This document shows positions 10,330 through 18,130 of a stretch of DNA of 64,000 bases, in pieces. The first letter of the stretch is position 1. Every line of letters starts with the position of its first letter. The position numbers and the translations under genes are program-made. The stretch comes from Deinococcus piscis (GTDB lineage Bacteria; Deinococcota; Deinococci; Deinococcales; Deinococcaceae), in assembly GCF_014653275.1 (NCBI RefSeq), contig NZ_BNAL01000008.1, forward strand, positions 1-64,000, written 5' to 3'. Below the pieces are notes generated by a model. It saw only the letters and a list, made by a program, of their open reading frames with translations, did not search any database and was not told the DNA's origin.

Positions 10330-10361
10330 ACGAGAATCGGTTCTTGCACGCGACTTTTTTT
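10321..10361 (+). terminator. Orphan plus-strand terminator
   Basis: Outer stem GTCG/CGAC and inner stem CGAGAA/TTCTTG (one G-U) with a TCGG tetraloop, followed by seven T residues. No plus-strand gene lies upstream until 4101, so it would end an unannotated plus-strand transcript. Confidence 0.5.
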
Positions 10362-10463
10362 CTGGAGAGGCCGGGCTCATGTTGGGCCGCTGCTCTCATG
10401 TGGGCGGGTCGCTCCGGCTCCCTCACCTCGCCCGGTGCTGGTCTTCGGCTGGAGGGGGACCAT

Positions 10464-10469
10464 TACACT
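10464..10469 (+). promoter_or_regulatory. Leaderless -10 element of the DUF423 gene
   Basis: TACACT, 6 nt before the ATG at 10476. It fixes the start and excludes the longer frame from 10344. Confidence 0.6.
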
Positions 10470-10475
10470 GGGGCC

Positions 10476-10856
10476 ATGACTTCTTCTTTGTTGACGCCTG
10501 TGCCCCGTGCCAGCCGTGCCCTGGCTGCTGGTGCCCTGTGGGGGGCACTCGGCATCGCGCTGGGGGCTTTTGGGGCTCACGCACTGAGCGAGCGGCTGAG
10601 CGCCGCTGACCTGGCGATTTTTGAAACCGGCGTGCGCTACCAGATGTACGCGGCCCTGGCCCTGCTGGCCCTGGGGACGGCGGGCTATGGCGGCTGGCCG
10701 GTGCGGTTGCTGCTGCTGGGCAGTGTCATTTTCAGCCTGAGTCTGTACCTGTTGGTGGGGCTGAATGTGCGTTGGCTGGGCGCGGTGACGCCAGTGGGCG
10801 GCGTGCTGATGATTGCGGGTCTGGTCTGGCTGGGCCTGCTGAATCTGCGGCGCTGA
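10476..10856 (+). CDS. DUF423 family small membrane protein (YgdD/YwdK-like)
   Basis: 126 residues and four predicted membrane helices. The family signature is clear: GALGIALGAFGAHAL in the first helix, then FETGVRYQMYAALALLALG, and a C-terminal TPVGGVLMIAGLVWLG. DUF423 proteins are widespread inner-membrane proteins without a proven biochemical role. The start follows the promoter; the gene precedes smpB by 61 bp on the same strand, but smpB has its own -10-like hexamer. Confidence 0.88.
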   Translation: MTSSLLTPVPRASRALAAGALWGALGIALGAFGAHALSERLSAADLAIFETGVRYQMYAALALLALGTAGYGGWPVRLLLLGSVIFSLSLYLLVGLNVRWLGAVTPVGGVLMIAGLVWLGLLNLRR

Positions 10857-10913
10857 GGCACCGAGCCAGGAGGGCTGAGGCTGGAGCGCGGCGGGATGCG
10901 CGGGCAGCTGCGC

Positions 10914-10919
10914 TAGAAT
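10914..10919 (+). promoter_or_regulatory. -10-like element overlapping the smpB ATG
   Basis: TAGAAT overlaps the ATG at 10918 and is followed by 7 nt and a GTG (10927) in frame. By spacing it predicts a leaderless GTG start; by family alignment the ATG looks right. Confidence 0.4.
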
Positions 10920-11349
10920 GCCCCGCGTGTATGTCAATCGCCGCGCAGGCTACGAATATGAACTGCTGGACCGTTACGAAGCCGGCCTGTCCCTGACCGG
11001 CAGCGAGGTCAAGAGTATCCGCGCCGGTGGGGTTGATTTCCGTGACGCCTTCGCCCGGCTGAATGGCCGCAACGTGGACCTGGAGGGGCTGTATATTCCG
11101 CCCTATAAGGAAGCGACCTACAACAATCACGAGCCACGCCGGCCACGCAGGCTTTTGCTGCACCGCATGGAAATTGAGAAAATCCGCCGTGCCTTGGAGC
11201 AAAAGGGCCTGACGCTGGTGCCGACCAAAATGTATCAGCAGGGCCGCTATTTCAAAGTGGAGCTGGCAGTGGCGCGGGGCAAAAAATTGCACGACAAGCG
11301 CCGTGCCGACGCAGAGAAGACCGTGCGGCGCGAACTGAGGGAGTACTGA
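10918..11349 (+). CDS. smpB: SmpB, SsrA (tmRNA)-binding protein
   Basis: 143 residues. SmpB binds tmRNA and delivers it to stalled ribosomes for trans-translation, after which tagged proteins are degraded by Clp proteases. Signatures: NRRAGYEYELLDRYEAGLSLTGSEVKS near the N-terminus, YIPPYKEATYNNHEPRRPRRLLLH, and a basic C-terminal tail RGKKLHDKRRADAEKTVRRE that enters the decoding centre. The ATG at 10918 gives an N-terminus of the length seen in Thermus; the GTG at 10927 is the alternative. It overlaps the next gene by one base, so it probably heads an operon. The tmRNA gene itself was not found here. Confidence 0.95.
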   Translation: MPRVYVNRRAGYEYELLDRYEAGLSLTGSEVKSIRAGGVDFRDAFARLNGRNVDLEGLYIPPYKEATYNNHEPRRPRRLLLHRMEIEKIRRALEQKGLTLVPTKMYQQGRYFKVELAVARGKKLHDKRRADAEKTVRRELREY

Positions 11350-12788
11350 TGAAACGAGTGATTGCGGCCAGGACACCCTGGCAGGTGGCAGCCCTGCTGG
11401 CTGCGCTGACTCTAGGCGGAGTGGGTGCCTGGTACGGCAGCGTGGCCTCGGCTCAGGTGGCCTACAGCAGCCTGACCCTCCAGGGCACCCCAGTGCAGAG
11501 CGTGAACCTGTACGGAGCCGAATACATAGACGTCGAAAGCCTGCGTAGCCTGGCGCGGGTGGTGCAAGAAGGCCCGTACCTGCGGATAGACGGCTACGGT
11601 CACTCCATCGTGCTGCCGATTGACGAGGATGCCTACCGCGCCACCACCGACTTCAACACCATTCAGCTGGATACCGTACGTGAACAGGGCCGCACCGCCA
11701 CCTATGTGGACGGCACCGTGCATGTGCCGCTCGAAGTGGTTGCCCGCACTTTTGGGGCCACCTACCGCGCTGGCACCTTTACCATGCCGGAACTGCGCCT
11801 AAGTGGCGTCAGCAGCTCGGTGGGCACGAATGCGGACCGCTTGGTACTGGACCTAACCCAGGACACCGATGTCTTTACTGAGCTGCGCGGCAACGATGTG
11901 CATGTGGTGGTGCGCGGGGCAGCTGGTGAGCAGCGCCGCTATACCACCACCGGCAAATTTATCTCGGGAGCGCGTGTGATTGGGGACGGCGACGACCTGC
12001 GCCTGCGCTTCAGCCTGCCCAAAGACAGCGGCTACCGCATGTACAAGGTGATTCGCCCCGGCAGCGTGCGGGTGGTGGTGGATGCTGGCCCCGCCATTGA
12101 GCGCACGGCGCCCGCGCTGCTGGACCGCATTGCCCGGCCATTGATTGTGATCGAGCCGGTGCCGACAGCTCAGGGGGGAGCTGGCGGCACCGACTTTAGC
12201 CTGGACGTCGCCAAAAAAGCCCTGGCGCTGCTCAATGAGGCGGGATGGCAAGTCAAGCTGACCCGCGACGGCGCCAAGGATGCCACGCTGGACCAGAAGA
12301 TGGAGCTGGCCCGCCAAAGCGACGTATATCTGATGCTGGACGTAAGCCACATCGGTGTGGAGGGCGTGGTCTCGCCCGGCGTAAAGGTCTATCAGCAATT
12401 GAGCGAGAACTCCTCGGAGTATGTGGCGAACATCCGCGCGGGTCAGAATCCGGCCTACGCCAGCAATGCGGTGGGCGACCTGGGCGGCACCCGCATCCTG
12501 ACCGACTCGCTGATCAAGGAGTTGGGCACCCAGAGCATTAAGGCTCAGCAGCGGCCCATTGCCAAAATCCTGACGCTGGGTGAGGCGCCGCAGGCAGGCG
12601 CACTGATTGAACTGGGCAGTCTGGACAGTGCCGACGATGTGGCCGCACTGGGCGACGACGCCTTCCGGCAGCGCCTGGCTGTCGGGGTGGCCCGCTCGGT
12701 GGCAGGTTACCTCTCCAAGAAAGTAGAGAATGCTGCTACGTTACCTGCGGGTGAACAGGGCAGTGCAGAAGGGAGCAGCAGCCAGTGA
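11349..12788 (+). CDS. Amidase_3-like exported protein, probably without catalytic zinc site
   Basis: 479 residues. N-terminal membrane anchor or signal (residues 12-36), then a copper-amine-oxidase N1/AMIN-type region (residues 40-250, including YIDVESLRSLARVV and GTVHVPLEVVARTFGA), then an Amidase_3 fold (about 265-460). In active N-acetylmuramoyl-L-alanine amidases the fold begins DPGHGG, has a Glu ligand about 15 residues later and an SxHAN His; here these positions read EPVPTAQGG, FSLDVAKKA and MLDVSHIG. Only the late Glu (GALIELGSL) is retained. I therefore infer a non-catalytic peptidoglycan-binding or regulatory protein; the ligand alignment was done by eye. It is coupled by GTGA to the GerMN gene. 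Confidence 0.78.
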   Translation: MKRVIAARTPWQVAALLAALTLGGVGAWYGSVASAQVAYSSLTLQGTPVQSVNLYGAEYIDVESLRSLARVVQEGPYLRIDGYGHSIVLPIDEDAYRATTDFNTIQLDTVREQGRTATYVDGTVHVPLEVVARTFGATYRAGTFTMPELRLSGVSSSVGTNADRLVLDLTQDTDVFTELRGNDVHVVVRGAAGEQRRYTTTGKFISGARVIGDGDDLRLRFSLPKDSGYRMYKVIRPGSVRVVVDAGPAIERTAPALLDRIARPLIVIEPVPTAQGGAGGTDFSLDVAKKALALLNEAGWQVKLTRDGAKDATLDQKMELARQSDVYLMLDVSHIGVEGVVSPGVKVYQQLSENSSEYVANIRAGQNPAYASNAVGDLGGTRILTDSLIKELGTQSIKAQQRPIAKILTLGEAPQAGALIELGSLDSADDVAALGDDAFRQRLAVGVARSVAGYLSKKVENAATLPAGEQGSAEGSSSQ

Positions 12789-13333
12789 AGAACGCCTTGT
12801 CCTTTTTTAATGTGGTGGCGGCGGCTGTGCTGGTGCTGACCGTGGCAGCGATGAGCTGGGTGAACCGGCCTCCGCCCACGCCGGAAGTGCCGAACTACGT
12901 GCTGTCCGAGCGCCTGCCGGTAGAAGTGCCGGTGTACTACCTTGATGCAGGCGGCCAGAAGCTGGTGAGCGAGAAGCGAAATGTGCCGGTGGTGCAGGGC
13001 GAACAGAACGCTCAGGGGACCGCCGAAGCGGCCCTGACGGTGTGGAATCAGGGGCCGACCACGCAGGCCCTGAAAGCCGCGGTGCCCAGCGGCTTGCCTG
13101 CGCCCCGCGTATGGCTACGCGGCGACAACTATTTCGTCAACTTGCCGGGGGAGTACCGCAATCTGGGCTACTCGGTCAGCGGGGAATACTTGATGCTGTG
13201 CTCCATGACCCGTACCCTGCTGGAAAATCAGGGCCTGGACGTGACTTTCCTGGTGGAAGGCAAGAATGAGGCGACCATCGGGCAGGTGGACCTGCGCCAG
13301 CCGCTGACCCGCCAGGACTGCAAGGACCTCTAG
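12785..13333 (+). CDS. Membrane-anchored GerMN-domain protein
   Basis: 182 residues: one N-terminal membrane helix (residues 8-25) and an extracytoplasmic GerMN domain (VPVYYLDAGGQKLVSEKRNVP, later FLVEGKNEATIG). GerMN is named after the Bacillus GerM protein but is also found in many non-sporulating bacteria near amidases or in lipoproteins; here a role in peptidoglycan maintenance is inferred from its partner. The GTG start overlaps the amidase-like stop by 4 bp, so translation is coupled. A terminator follows. Confidence 0.82.
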   Translation: MKNALSFFNVVAAAVLVLTVAAMSWVNRPPPTPEVPNYVLSERLPVEVPVYYLDAGGQKLVSEKRNVPVVQGEQNAQGTAEAALTVWNQGPTTQALKAAVPSGLPAPRVWLRGDNYFVNLPGEYRNLGYSVSGEYLMLCSMTRTLLENQGLDVTFLVEGKNEATIGQVDLRQPLTRQDCKDL

Positions 13334-13356
13334 CGCGCAGCGGCGAGTCAAGAGCC

Positions 13357-13412
13357 GGGCGGAGCCAGTTGAGCCGCCCCTGGCCGGCGGACGCCCGCGC
13401 CCTTTTTTCTCT
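13357..13412 (+). terminator. Terminator of the smpB-amidase-GerMN operon
   Basis: GGGCGG/CCGCCC stem, a second GC-rich hairpin, and six T at 13403-13408. It sits just before smc; the T-rich stretch reaches the smc ATG, so smc has no visible ribosome binding site. Confidence 0.6.
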
Positions 13413-13418
13413 TTATCT

Positions 13419-16400
13419 ATGATTCATTCGCTGACCCTGCACGGATTCAAGAGTTTTTCGCAGCGCACCCACATCGAGTTCGAGCCTGGGATCACGGCGG
13501 TGATCGGCCCCAATGGCAGCGGCAAGAGCAACGTGGTGGAGGCGCTGCGCTGGGTGACACATGGTGCGCGGGCGCGTGAGCTGCGGGCCGGGCGGGCCAC
13601 CGAGCTGATTTTTCACGGGGGCAGCGGAGCAGGGCGGGCGCCGCTGGGGCTGGCTGAAGTGCAGGCGGAGCTGCGCCACTCGGGAGAGACTGTGCACCTG
13701 GGCCGCCGCATCTACCGTGACGGCACTGCTGAGCAGGAACTTGCAGGGCGTGGGGTCAGGGTGCGTGACATTCATGCGGCGCTGCGGGGCACCGGGCTTG
13801 GGCCGGGCGGCTTGGCGGTGATTGGGCAGGGCGAGGTGAGTGGGGTGGTTCAGGCAGAAGGCAGCCGGCTGCTGGGCTACTTGCAGGAGGCAGCGGGGCT
13901 GTCGCGCTCAGTGGCGGCCCGCGAAGAAACGGCGGCGCGGCTGGCCGAGGCTGAGCGCCACCTCTCGGACCTGGACCTGCTTCAGACCGAGCGCCACAGT
14001 GGCCTGGAGCGGCTGCGGCGGGCAGCGGAAGCGGCACTGCGCTGGCGTGAGCTGAGTGCCCGCCAGGCCCTGCTGGACGCCGCCCAGGAGCGCGAAAAGC
14101 AGTTGGCCCTGCGCCGCGAGCTGGCCGCTGCCCGTGAGGAAGTGGCCCGCCAGGAGGCGGCGTCACAGGAACTGGGTGCGGGGCTGGGAGACGCTGCGGC
14201 TCAGGCCGAGGCGGCCCGTGAAGCTCTGGCGCAGGCCCGCGCTGCCGCCCGTGCCCGCGAGGATGCCCTGGCTGCCCTGACCGCTGCCGAGCAGGCGCAC
14301 ACCCAAGCCGCCCGCTACGGTGAGCACCTGAGCAGTGAGGCCAGTGGTCTGCAGGCCGAACTGGCGAATCTGCCTGATCAGCCCCCCGCTGACGCAGCCC
14401 CGGATCTCGCCGAGCTGACCCGTGCCGTGCAGGACGCCCGCGCCCGCGCCGAAGTCGCCGAAGGCGCGGCCCGCCGACTGGAACGCACGCTGACGGCTGG
14501 CCGCGAAGCCGAGCTGCGCCGCACCCAGGCCCAGGCCCGCAGCGAGGCGGACCGCGCCGCCCTGACCCGCGAACAGGAGCGGGTGGCCCAGGCGCTGACG
14601 GTGCTGGCGGGCGAGACCGAACGCATGGCCGCCGGGCTGTCCCAGGCCACAGCGGAGCGTGAGCAGCAGGCGGCAGCTCTGGCGCAGGCCCAGGCGCAGG
14701 CGCAGACCCTCCAGGCCCGCCACCAGGAGGCCGCTGCCGAGCGCACCCGCTTGCAAGCTGGCTTGGCCCCGCTGCGCCGCGAGTTGGAGCGGCTGGAAGC
14801 GGCGCTGAACGCCTACTCGCGCTACGGCGAGGGGGCCCGCAACGCACTGCGGCTGGACCACCCGGGCATCGTGGGCAGTGTGGCCGATGTGCTGACCGTG
14901 CCCGCCGAGTTGGAAACGGCAGTCACTGCGGCGCTGGGCCGGAGGCTGGAACAAGTGGTGGTGCAGACTGCCGACGACGCCAAAGCCATCATCGCCGAGC
15001 TGAAAAAGCAGGGCGGGCGGGCCACCTTCTTGCCGCTGGAACTGCTGCGCGAGCGCCCCCGCCGCGACGGCGCCCTGCTGCGTGAAGCTGGCGTGGTTGG
15101 CAATCTGGCCGACCTGTGCCCCACCGACCCTCCGCTGGTGGGCCACTCTCTGTTGGCCGACACCCTGATCGTGGACACGCTGGATACCGCGAATCGCCTG
15201 GCGCGGGCGCACCGGCAGCGGCCCCGACTGGTCACGCTGGGCGGCGAAGTGGTGGAGCCTTCGGGGGCCATGACCGGCGGACGCCTGCGCGACTCTGGCA
15301 GCAGCGTGCTGGCCGACCAGCGGCGCTTTCAGGAACTGGCGGATGAAGTGGATGCGGCTGAAGAAGCCCTGCTCAGGGCCGAAGCCAAGCTTGAGGCCCT
15401 CAGTGCAGGCGAAGCAGCGGATTTGCCTACGCTGACAGCGGCCCACGCTGCGGCCCAGGCCACCGAGCGCGAGCTGACCGCTCAGGCCCGCGAGCTGGCC
15501 GCCCGTCAGCGCAGCCTGGAGGCGGACGCGGCGCGGCTGGCGGCGCAGGCGGCGGCGTTGCCTGTGCCGGATGATGCCCTGGCACTGGAAGGGGAGACCG
15601 CTGACCCCGCCGAGCTGGAAGCGGAGCTGAGCGCTCAGCGTGCTGGAGCTGAGCAGGCCCGCGCTGCCGAACGGGAGGCTGCCGAAGCCCTGGCCCTGGG
15701 CCGCGAGCTGGCCGCACTCTGGCAGGCCTACCGTCAGGCCGAGGGCCGCCGCGCCGAAGTGCAGGCCCGCCTGAGCGCCAATGCCCAGGCGGCAGCGGAG
15801 CAGGCCGCGCACATTGCCGCTGCCGCCGCCGAAGTGGAGCGCCGCCGCGCCGCACTGGGCGACTTTGACCCTGGTGAAGTGGCCCGCGCCGAGGCCGAGC
15901 AGACCCGCACCGCCGATGTCTACGCCGCCCTGATTGCCGCCCAGAACAAGGCCCGTGCCCGGCTGGACGACCTGCGCCTGACCATCGCCCGGCGTGAGGG
16001 TGGCCTGGGGGCCATTCCCGACAGTTGCTCACCGCCCGGCACCCCCCGCGAGTGGGCGCACGAACTGGGCCGCCTGCGCGCCGAGCTGGAAGGGCTGGGG
16101 CCGGTGAATGCCCGCGCCGAGGCCGATTATCAGGAGGGGCAGGCCGAATGGGCCGCCACTCAGGCCGAGCTGGACGATGCCCAGGCCGCCGTGAACGAGC
16201 TGCGCGGCCAGCTGGATGAGCTCTCCGACCTGGAAGACGCCGCGACCCGTCAGGCGCTGGCGACGGTGGCCGCTGCCTTTGCCCGCTACGCCGCCGAGCT
16301 GCTGGGTGGCTCCGGTGAGCTGGAAGCCCAGCAGGACGATGCCGGGCGCATCAATGGGCTGTCGTTGGCGGTGCAGCCGGGCGGCAAGCGTACCCGCTCC

Positions 16401-16730
16401 ATGACCCTGCTGAGTGCCGGTGAGCGCACGATGGCGGGGCTGGCCTTTCTCTTCGCGCTGAACCATGCTGGCGGAGAAGACACGGCGGGCGGCCTGCCGT
16501 TGGCCGTACTGGACGAGGTAGACGCTCCGCTGGACGAGGCCAACATCCGCCGCTTTACGGCGTTTCTGACCCGCTTCGCCGCCCAGGGCACCCAGTTCAT
16601 TCTGGTGACCCACCAAAAAGCCACCATGGAAGTGGCCGACACGCTCTGGGGCGTTACCACCGATGGCGGCGGCGTGAGCCGGGTGCTGAGTATCCGGCAG
16701 GCGAGTGAAGGCGCGGCACTGGTGCGCTGA
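13419..16730 (+). CDS. smc: Chromosome segregation ATPase SMC
   Basis: 1103 residues, normal for bacterial SMC. It compacts and segregates chromosomes with ScpA/ScpB (not in this window). Walker A GPNGSGKS at residues 30-37; the N-terminal coiled coil is extremely Ala/Arg/Glu-rich; the hinge lies near 470-620 ([37 protein letters not shown]); then a second coiled coil; the C-terminal head has [17 protein letters not shown], Walker [16 protein letters not shown] and the H-loop FILVTHQK. The signature is LSAGE rather than the usual LSGGE. The high GC produces long false frames on the other strand. Confidence 0.96.
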   Translation: MIHSLTLHGFKSFSQRTHIEFEPGITAVIGPNGSGKSNVVEALRWVTHGARARELRAGRATELIFHGGSGAGRAPLGLAEVQAELRHSGETVHLGRRIYRDGTAEQELAGRGVRVRDIHAALRGTGLGPGGLAVIGQGEVSGVVQAEGSRLLGYLQEAAGLSRSVAAREETAARLAEAERHLSDLDLLQTERHSGLERLRRAAEAALRWRELSARQALLDAAQEREKQLALRRELAAAREEVARQEAASQELGAGLGDAAAQAEAAREALAQARAAARAREDALAALTAAEQAHTQAARYGEHLSSEASGLQAELANLPDQPPADAAPDLAELTRAVQDARARAEVAEGAARRLERTLTAGREAELRRTQAQARSEADRAALTREQERVAQALTVLAGETERMAAGLSQATAEREQQAAALAQAQAQAQTLQARHQEAAAERTRLQAGLAPLRRELERLEAALNAYSRYGEGARNALRLDHPGIVGSVADVLTVPAELETAVTAALGRRLEQVVVQTADDAKAIIAELKKQGGRATFLPLELLRERPRRDGALLREAGVVGNLADLCPTDPPLVGHSLLADTLIVDTLDTANRLARAHRQRPRLVTLGGEVVEPSGAMTGGRLRDSGSSVLADQRRFQELADEVDAAEEALLRAEAKLEALSAGEAADLPTLTAAHAAAQATERELTAQARELAARQRSLEADAARLAAQAAALPVPDDALALEGETADPAELEAELSAQRAGAEQARAAEREAAEALALGRELAALWQAYRQAEGRRAEVQARLSANAQAAAEQAAHIAAAAAEVERRRAALGDFDPGEVARAEAEQTRTADVYAALIAAQNKARARLDDLRLTIARREGGLGAIPDSCSPPGTPREWAHELGRLRAELEGLGPVNARAEADYQEGQAEWAATQAELDDAQAAVNELRGQLDELSDLEDAATRQALATVAAAFARYAAELLGGSGELEAQQDDAGRINGLSLAVQPGGKRTRSMTLLSAGERTMAGLAFLFALNHAGGEDTAGGLPLAVLDEVDAPLDEANIRRFTAFLTRFAAQGTQFILVTHQKATMEVADTLWGVTTDGGGVSRVLSIRQASEGAALVR

Positions 16731-16733
16731 AGC

Positions 16734-17303
16734 TCAGCGCGTCAGGCTATAGACCAGCGTGTCCCGCAACTCTGTTCCATCCGACGAAACGGTGTCGTTG
16801 ACCAGGCAGGCGTCCAGCCCATAGCCCAGCCGCTCTGGAATACGGCGCGAGCGCCCATTCAGCGGGTCACAGCGGATTTCCAGCCGGTGAAAGCCCAGGC
16901 CGCCGCTGCCCTGTGGGGTCAGGGCCAGGGTGGTCAGCGCCTGCACCACTTCCAGCGCGTGGCCCTGGCCGGTGTGAGGAGTCGCTGTCCAGTAGCCGAT
17001 TTCCCCCTTCGGCACCCGCCAGTCCAGCGCGTGAAAGCCGCTGGACCCGATAAGTTCGCGCCCCGCTGCGTCCCAAACGTGGTAGCGCAGTTCTTCGCCG
17101 CTGTGAAAGCGCTCGGCGGCAGCGGTCAGATTCGCGCGGACTTGCTCCAATGTCGGCTCCTCCTGTGCCCACGCCATCCAGTGCTTGAGTTCAGCGCGTG
17201 AGGCAAGTTGTGCCGCCAGCGAAGCTTCGGCGTCGGCGGGGCTGGGCGCACGCAGCCGCAGCCGCGCTGTGCAGAGTTCGTGCGGGACAGTGAGAGGCTT
17301 CAC
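16734..17303 (-). CDS. GNAT N-acetyltransferase, RimJ/RimL type
   Basis: 189 residues. [20 protein letters not shown] at the N-terminus and [20 protein letters not shown] as the acetyl-CoA loop, then [24 protein letters not shown] start overlapping the ymdB stop (GTGA), with GGAGGAG just upstream. It is co-transcribed with ymdB. The substrate is unknown. The gene ends 3 bp from smc, tail to tail. Confidence 0.83.
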   Translation of the reverse strand: MKPLTVPHELCTARLRLRAPSPADAEASLAAQLASRAELKHWMAWAQEEPTLEQVRANLTAAAERFHSGEELRYHVWDAAGRELIGSSGFHALDWRVPKGEIGYWTATPHTGQGHALEVVQALTTLALTPQGSGGLGFHRLEIRCDPLNGRSRRIPERLGYGLDACLVNDTVSSDGTELRDTLVYSLTR

Positions 17304-18085
17304 TCCTCCGCCGGTTCCTCGTAGCGATACCGCTCAATGCTCAGGCAACGGCCCCCGGAAATCTCCAGGCTCACTCCATTGAGCATGGCCGGGCCTCCGG
17401 CGACCTGAAAGCGGTGCCTCCGCTCGGTCAGGAAGGCTTGCAGCGGCTCAGCGGGGTTCGCGCCAATCACGCTGTTGACCGGGCCGGTAAAGCCAGCGTC
17501 GGTCTGAAAGCCGGTGCCATGGGGCAAGATGCGCGTATCGGCAGTAGCGACGTGGGTGTGCGTGCCGATGACAGCGGCCACCCGCCCGTCCAGGTGCCAG
17601 CCCATCGCGGCCTTTTCGCTGGTGGTTTCGGCGTGAAAATCCACAAACACGCTGCCTAGGTCGTCGCGCTTCAGTAGGTCGTCTATGGCTGTGAAGGGGT
17701 TGGCACTTTCGCCCATAAAGACCCGGCCCAGCAGGTTGACCACGGTCAGGCGCTCGCCAGCCTCGCCCACCTCGAAGGTGCGCCAGCCCACGCCCGGCGT
17801 CTCCGGGTCCGAGTAGTTCAGGGGCCGCACAATGGGAAATTTGTGCGGCTGTCCCAGCAGCAGCCCGATGTCCTTGTGGTCCCAGGCATGGTTGCCCAGC
17901 GTGAGGCAATCTGCCCCCGCTTCCAGCAGCCGGGTCGCGGCGTCAAAATGCACACCAAAGCCCCCAGCCGAGTTCTCGGCGTTCACAATCACAAAATCAA
18001 AGCGCGGGGCAATCAGCGGCAGGTGCTCGCCCGCCACCCGCCGCCCCGGTTGCCCGTACACATCACCCACGAAAAGAACCTTCAT
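17300..18085 (-). CDS. ymdB: YmdB-family metallophosphoesterase (2',3'-cyclic nucleotide phosphodiesterase)
   Basis: 261 residues, full length. Binuclear-metal phosphodiesterase of the YmdB/TIGR00282 family; Bacillus YmdB cleaves 2',3'-cAMP and affects biofilm and motility. Metal motifs: GDVYGQPGR (residues 7-15), [29 protein letters not shown] and [10 protein letters not shown]. Start ATG with TAAGCT 8 nt upstream. It is followed without a gap by an acetyltransferase gene. A homologue from D. radiodurans has a known structure. Confidence 0.93.
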   Translation of the reverse strand: MKVLFVGDVYGQPGRRVAGEHLPLIAPRFDFVIVNAENSAGGFGVHFDAATRLLEAGADCLTLGNHAWDHKDIGLLLGQPHKFPIVRPLNYSDPETPGVGWRTFEVGEAGERLTVVNLLGRVFMGESANPFTAIDDLLKRDDLGSVFVDFHAETTSEKAAMGWHLDGRVAAVIGTHTHVATADTRILPHGTGFQTDAGFTGPVNSVIGANPAEPLQAFLTERRHRFQVAGGPAMLNGVSLEISGGRCLSIERYRYEEPAEE

Positions 18086-18093
18086 TGCGTGTC

Positions 18094-18099
18094 AGCTTA
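18094..18099 (-). promoter_or_regulatory. -10 element of ymdB
   Basis: TAAGCT on the minus strand, 8 nt before the ATG at 18085. Confidence 0.5.
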
Positions 18100-18130
18100 G
18101 CGCGGGGGCAAGGCTGGGAAGCTGGGCCCC

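Noticed and set aside
12785..13333. Evidence for sporulation from the GerMN gene
   Set aside because: GerMN domains occur in many non-sporulating bacteria and no other sporulation gene is present.
14163..15812. 549-codon minus-strand frame across smc
   Set aside because: It is a GC-rich shadow of the smc coiled coil, with no domain and no promoter.
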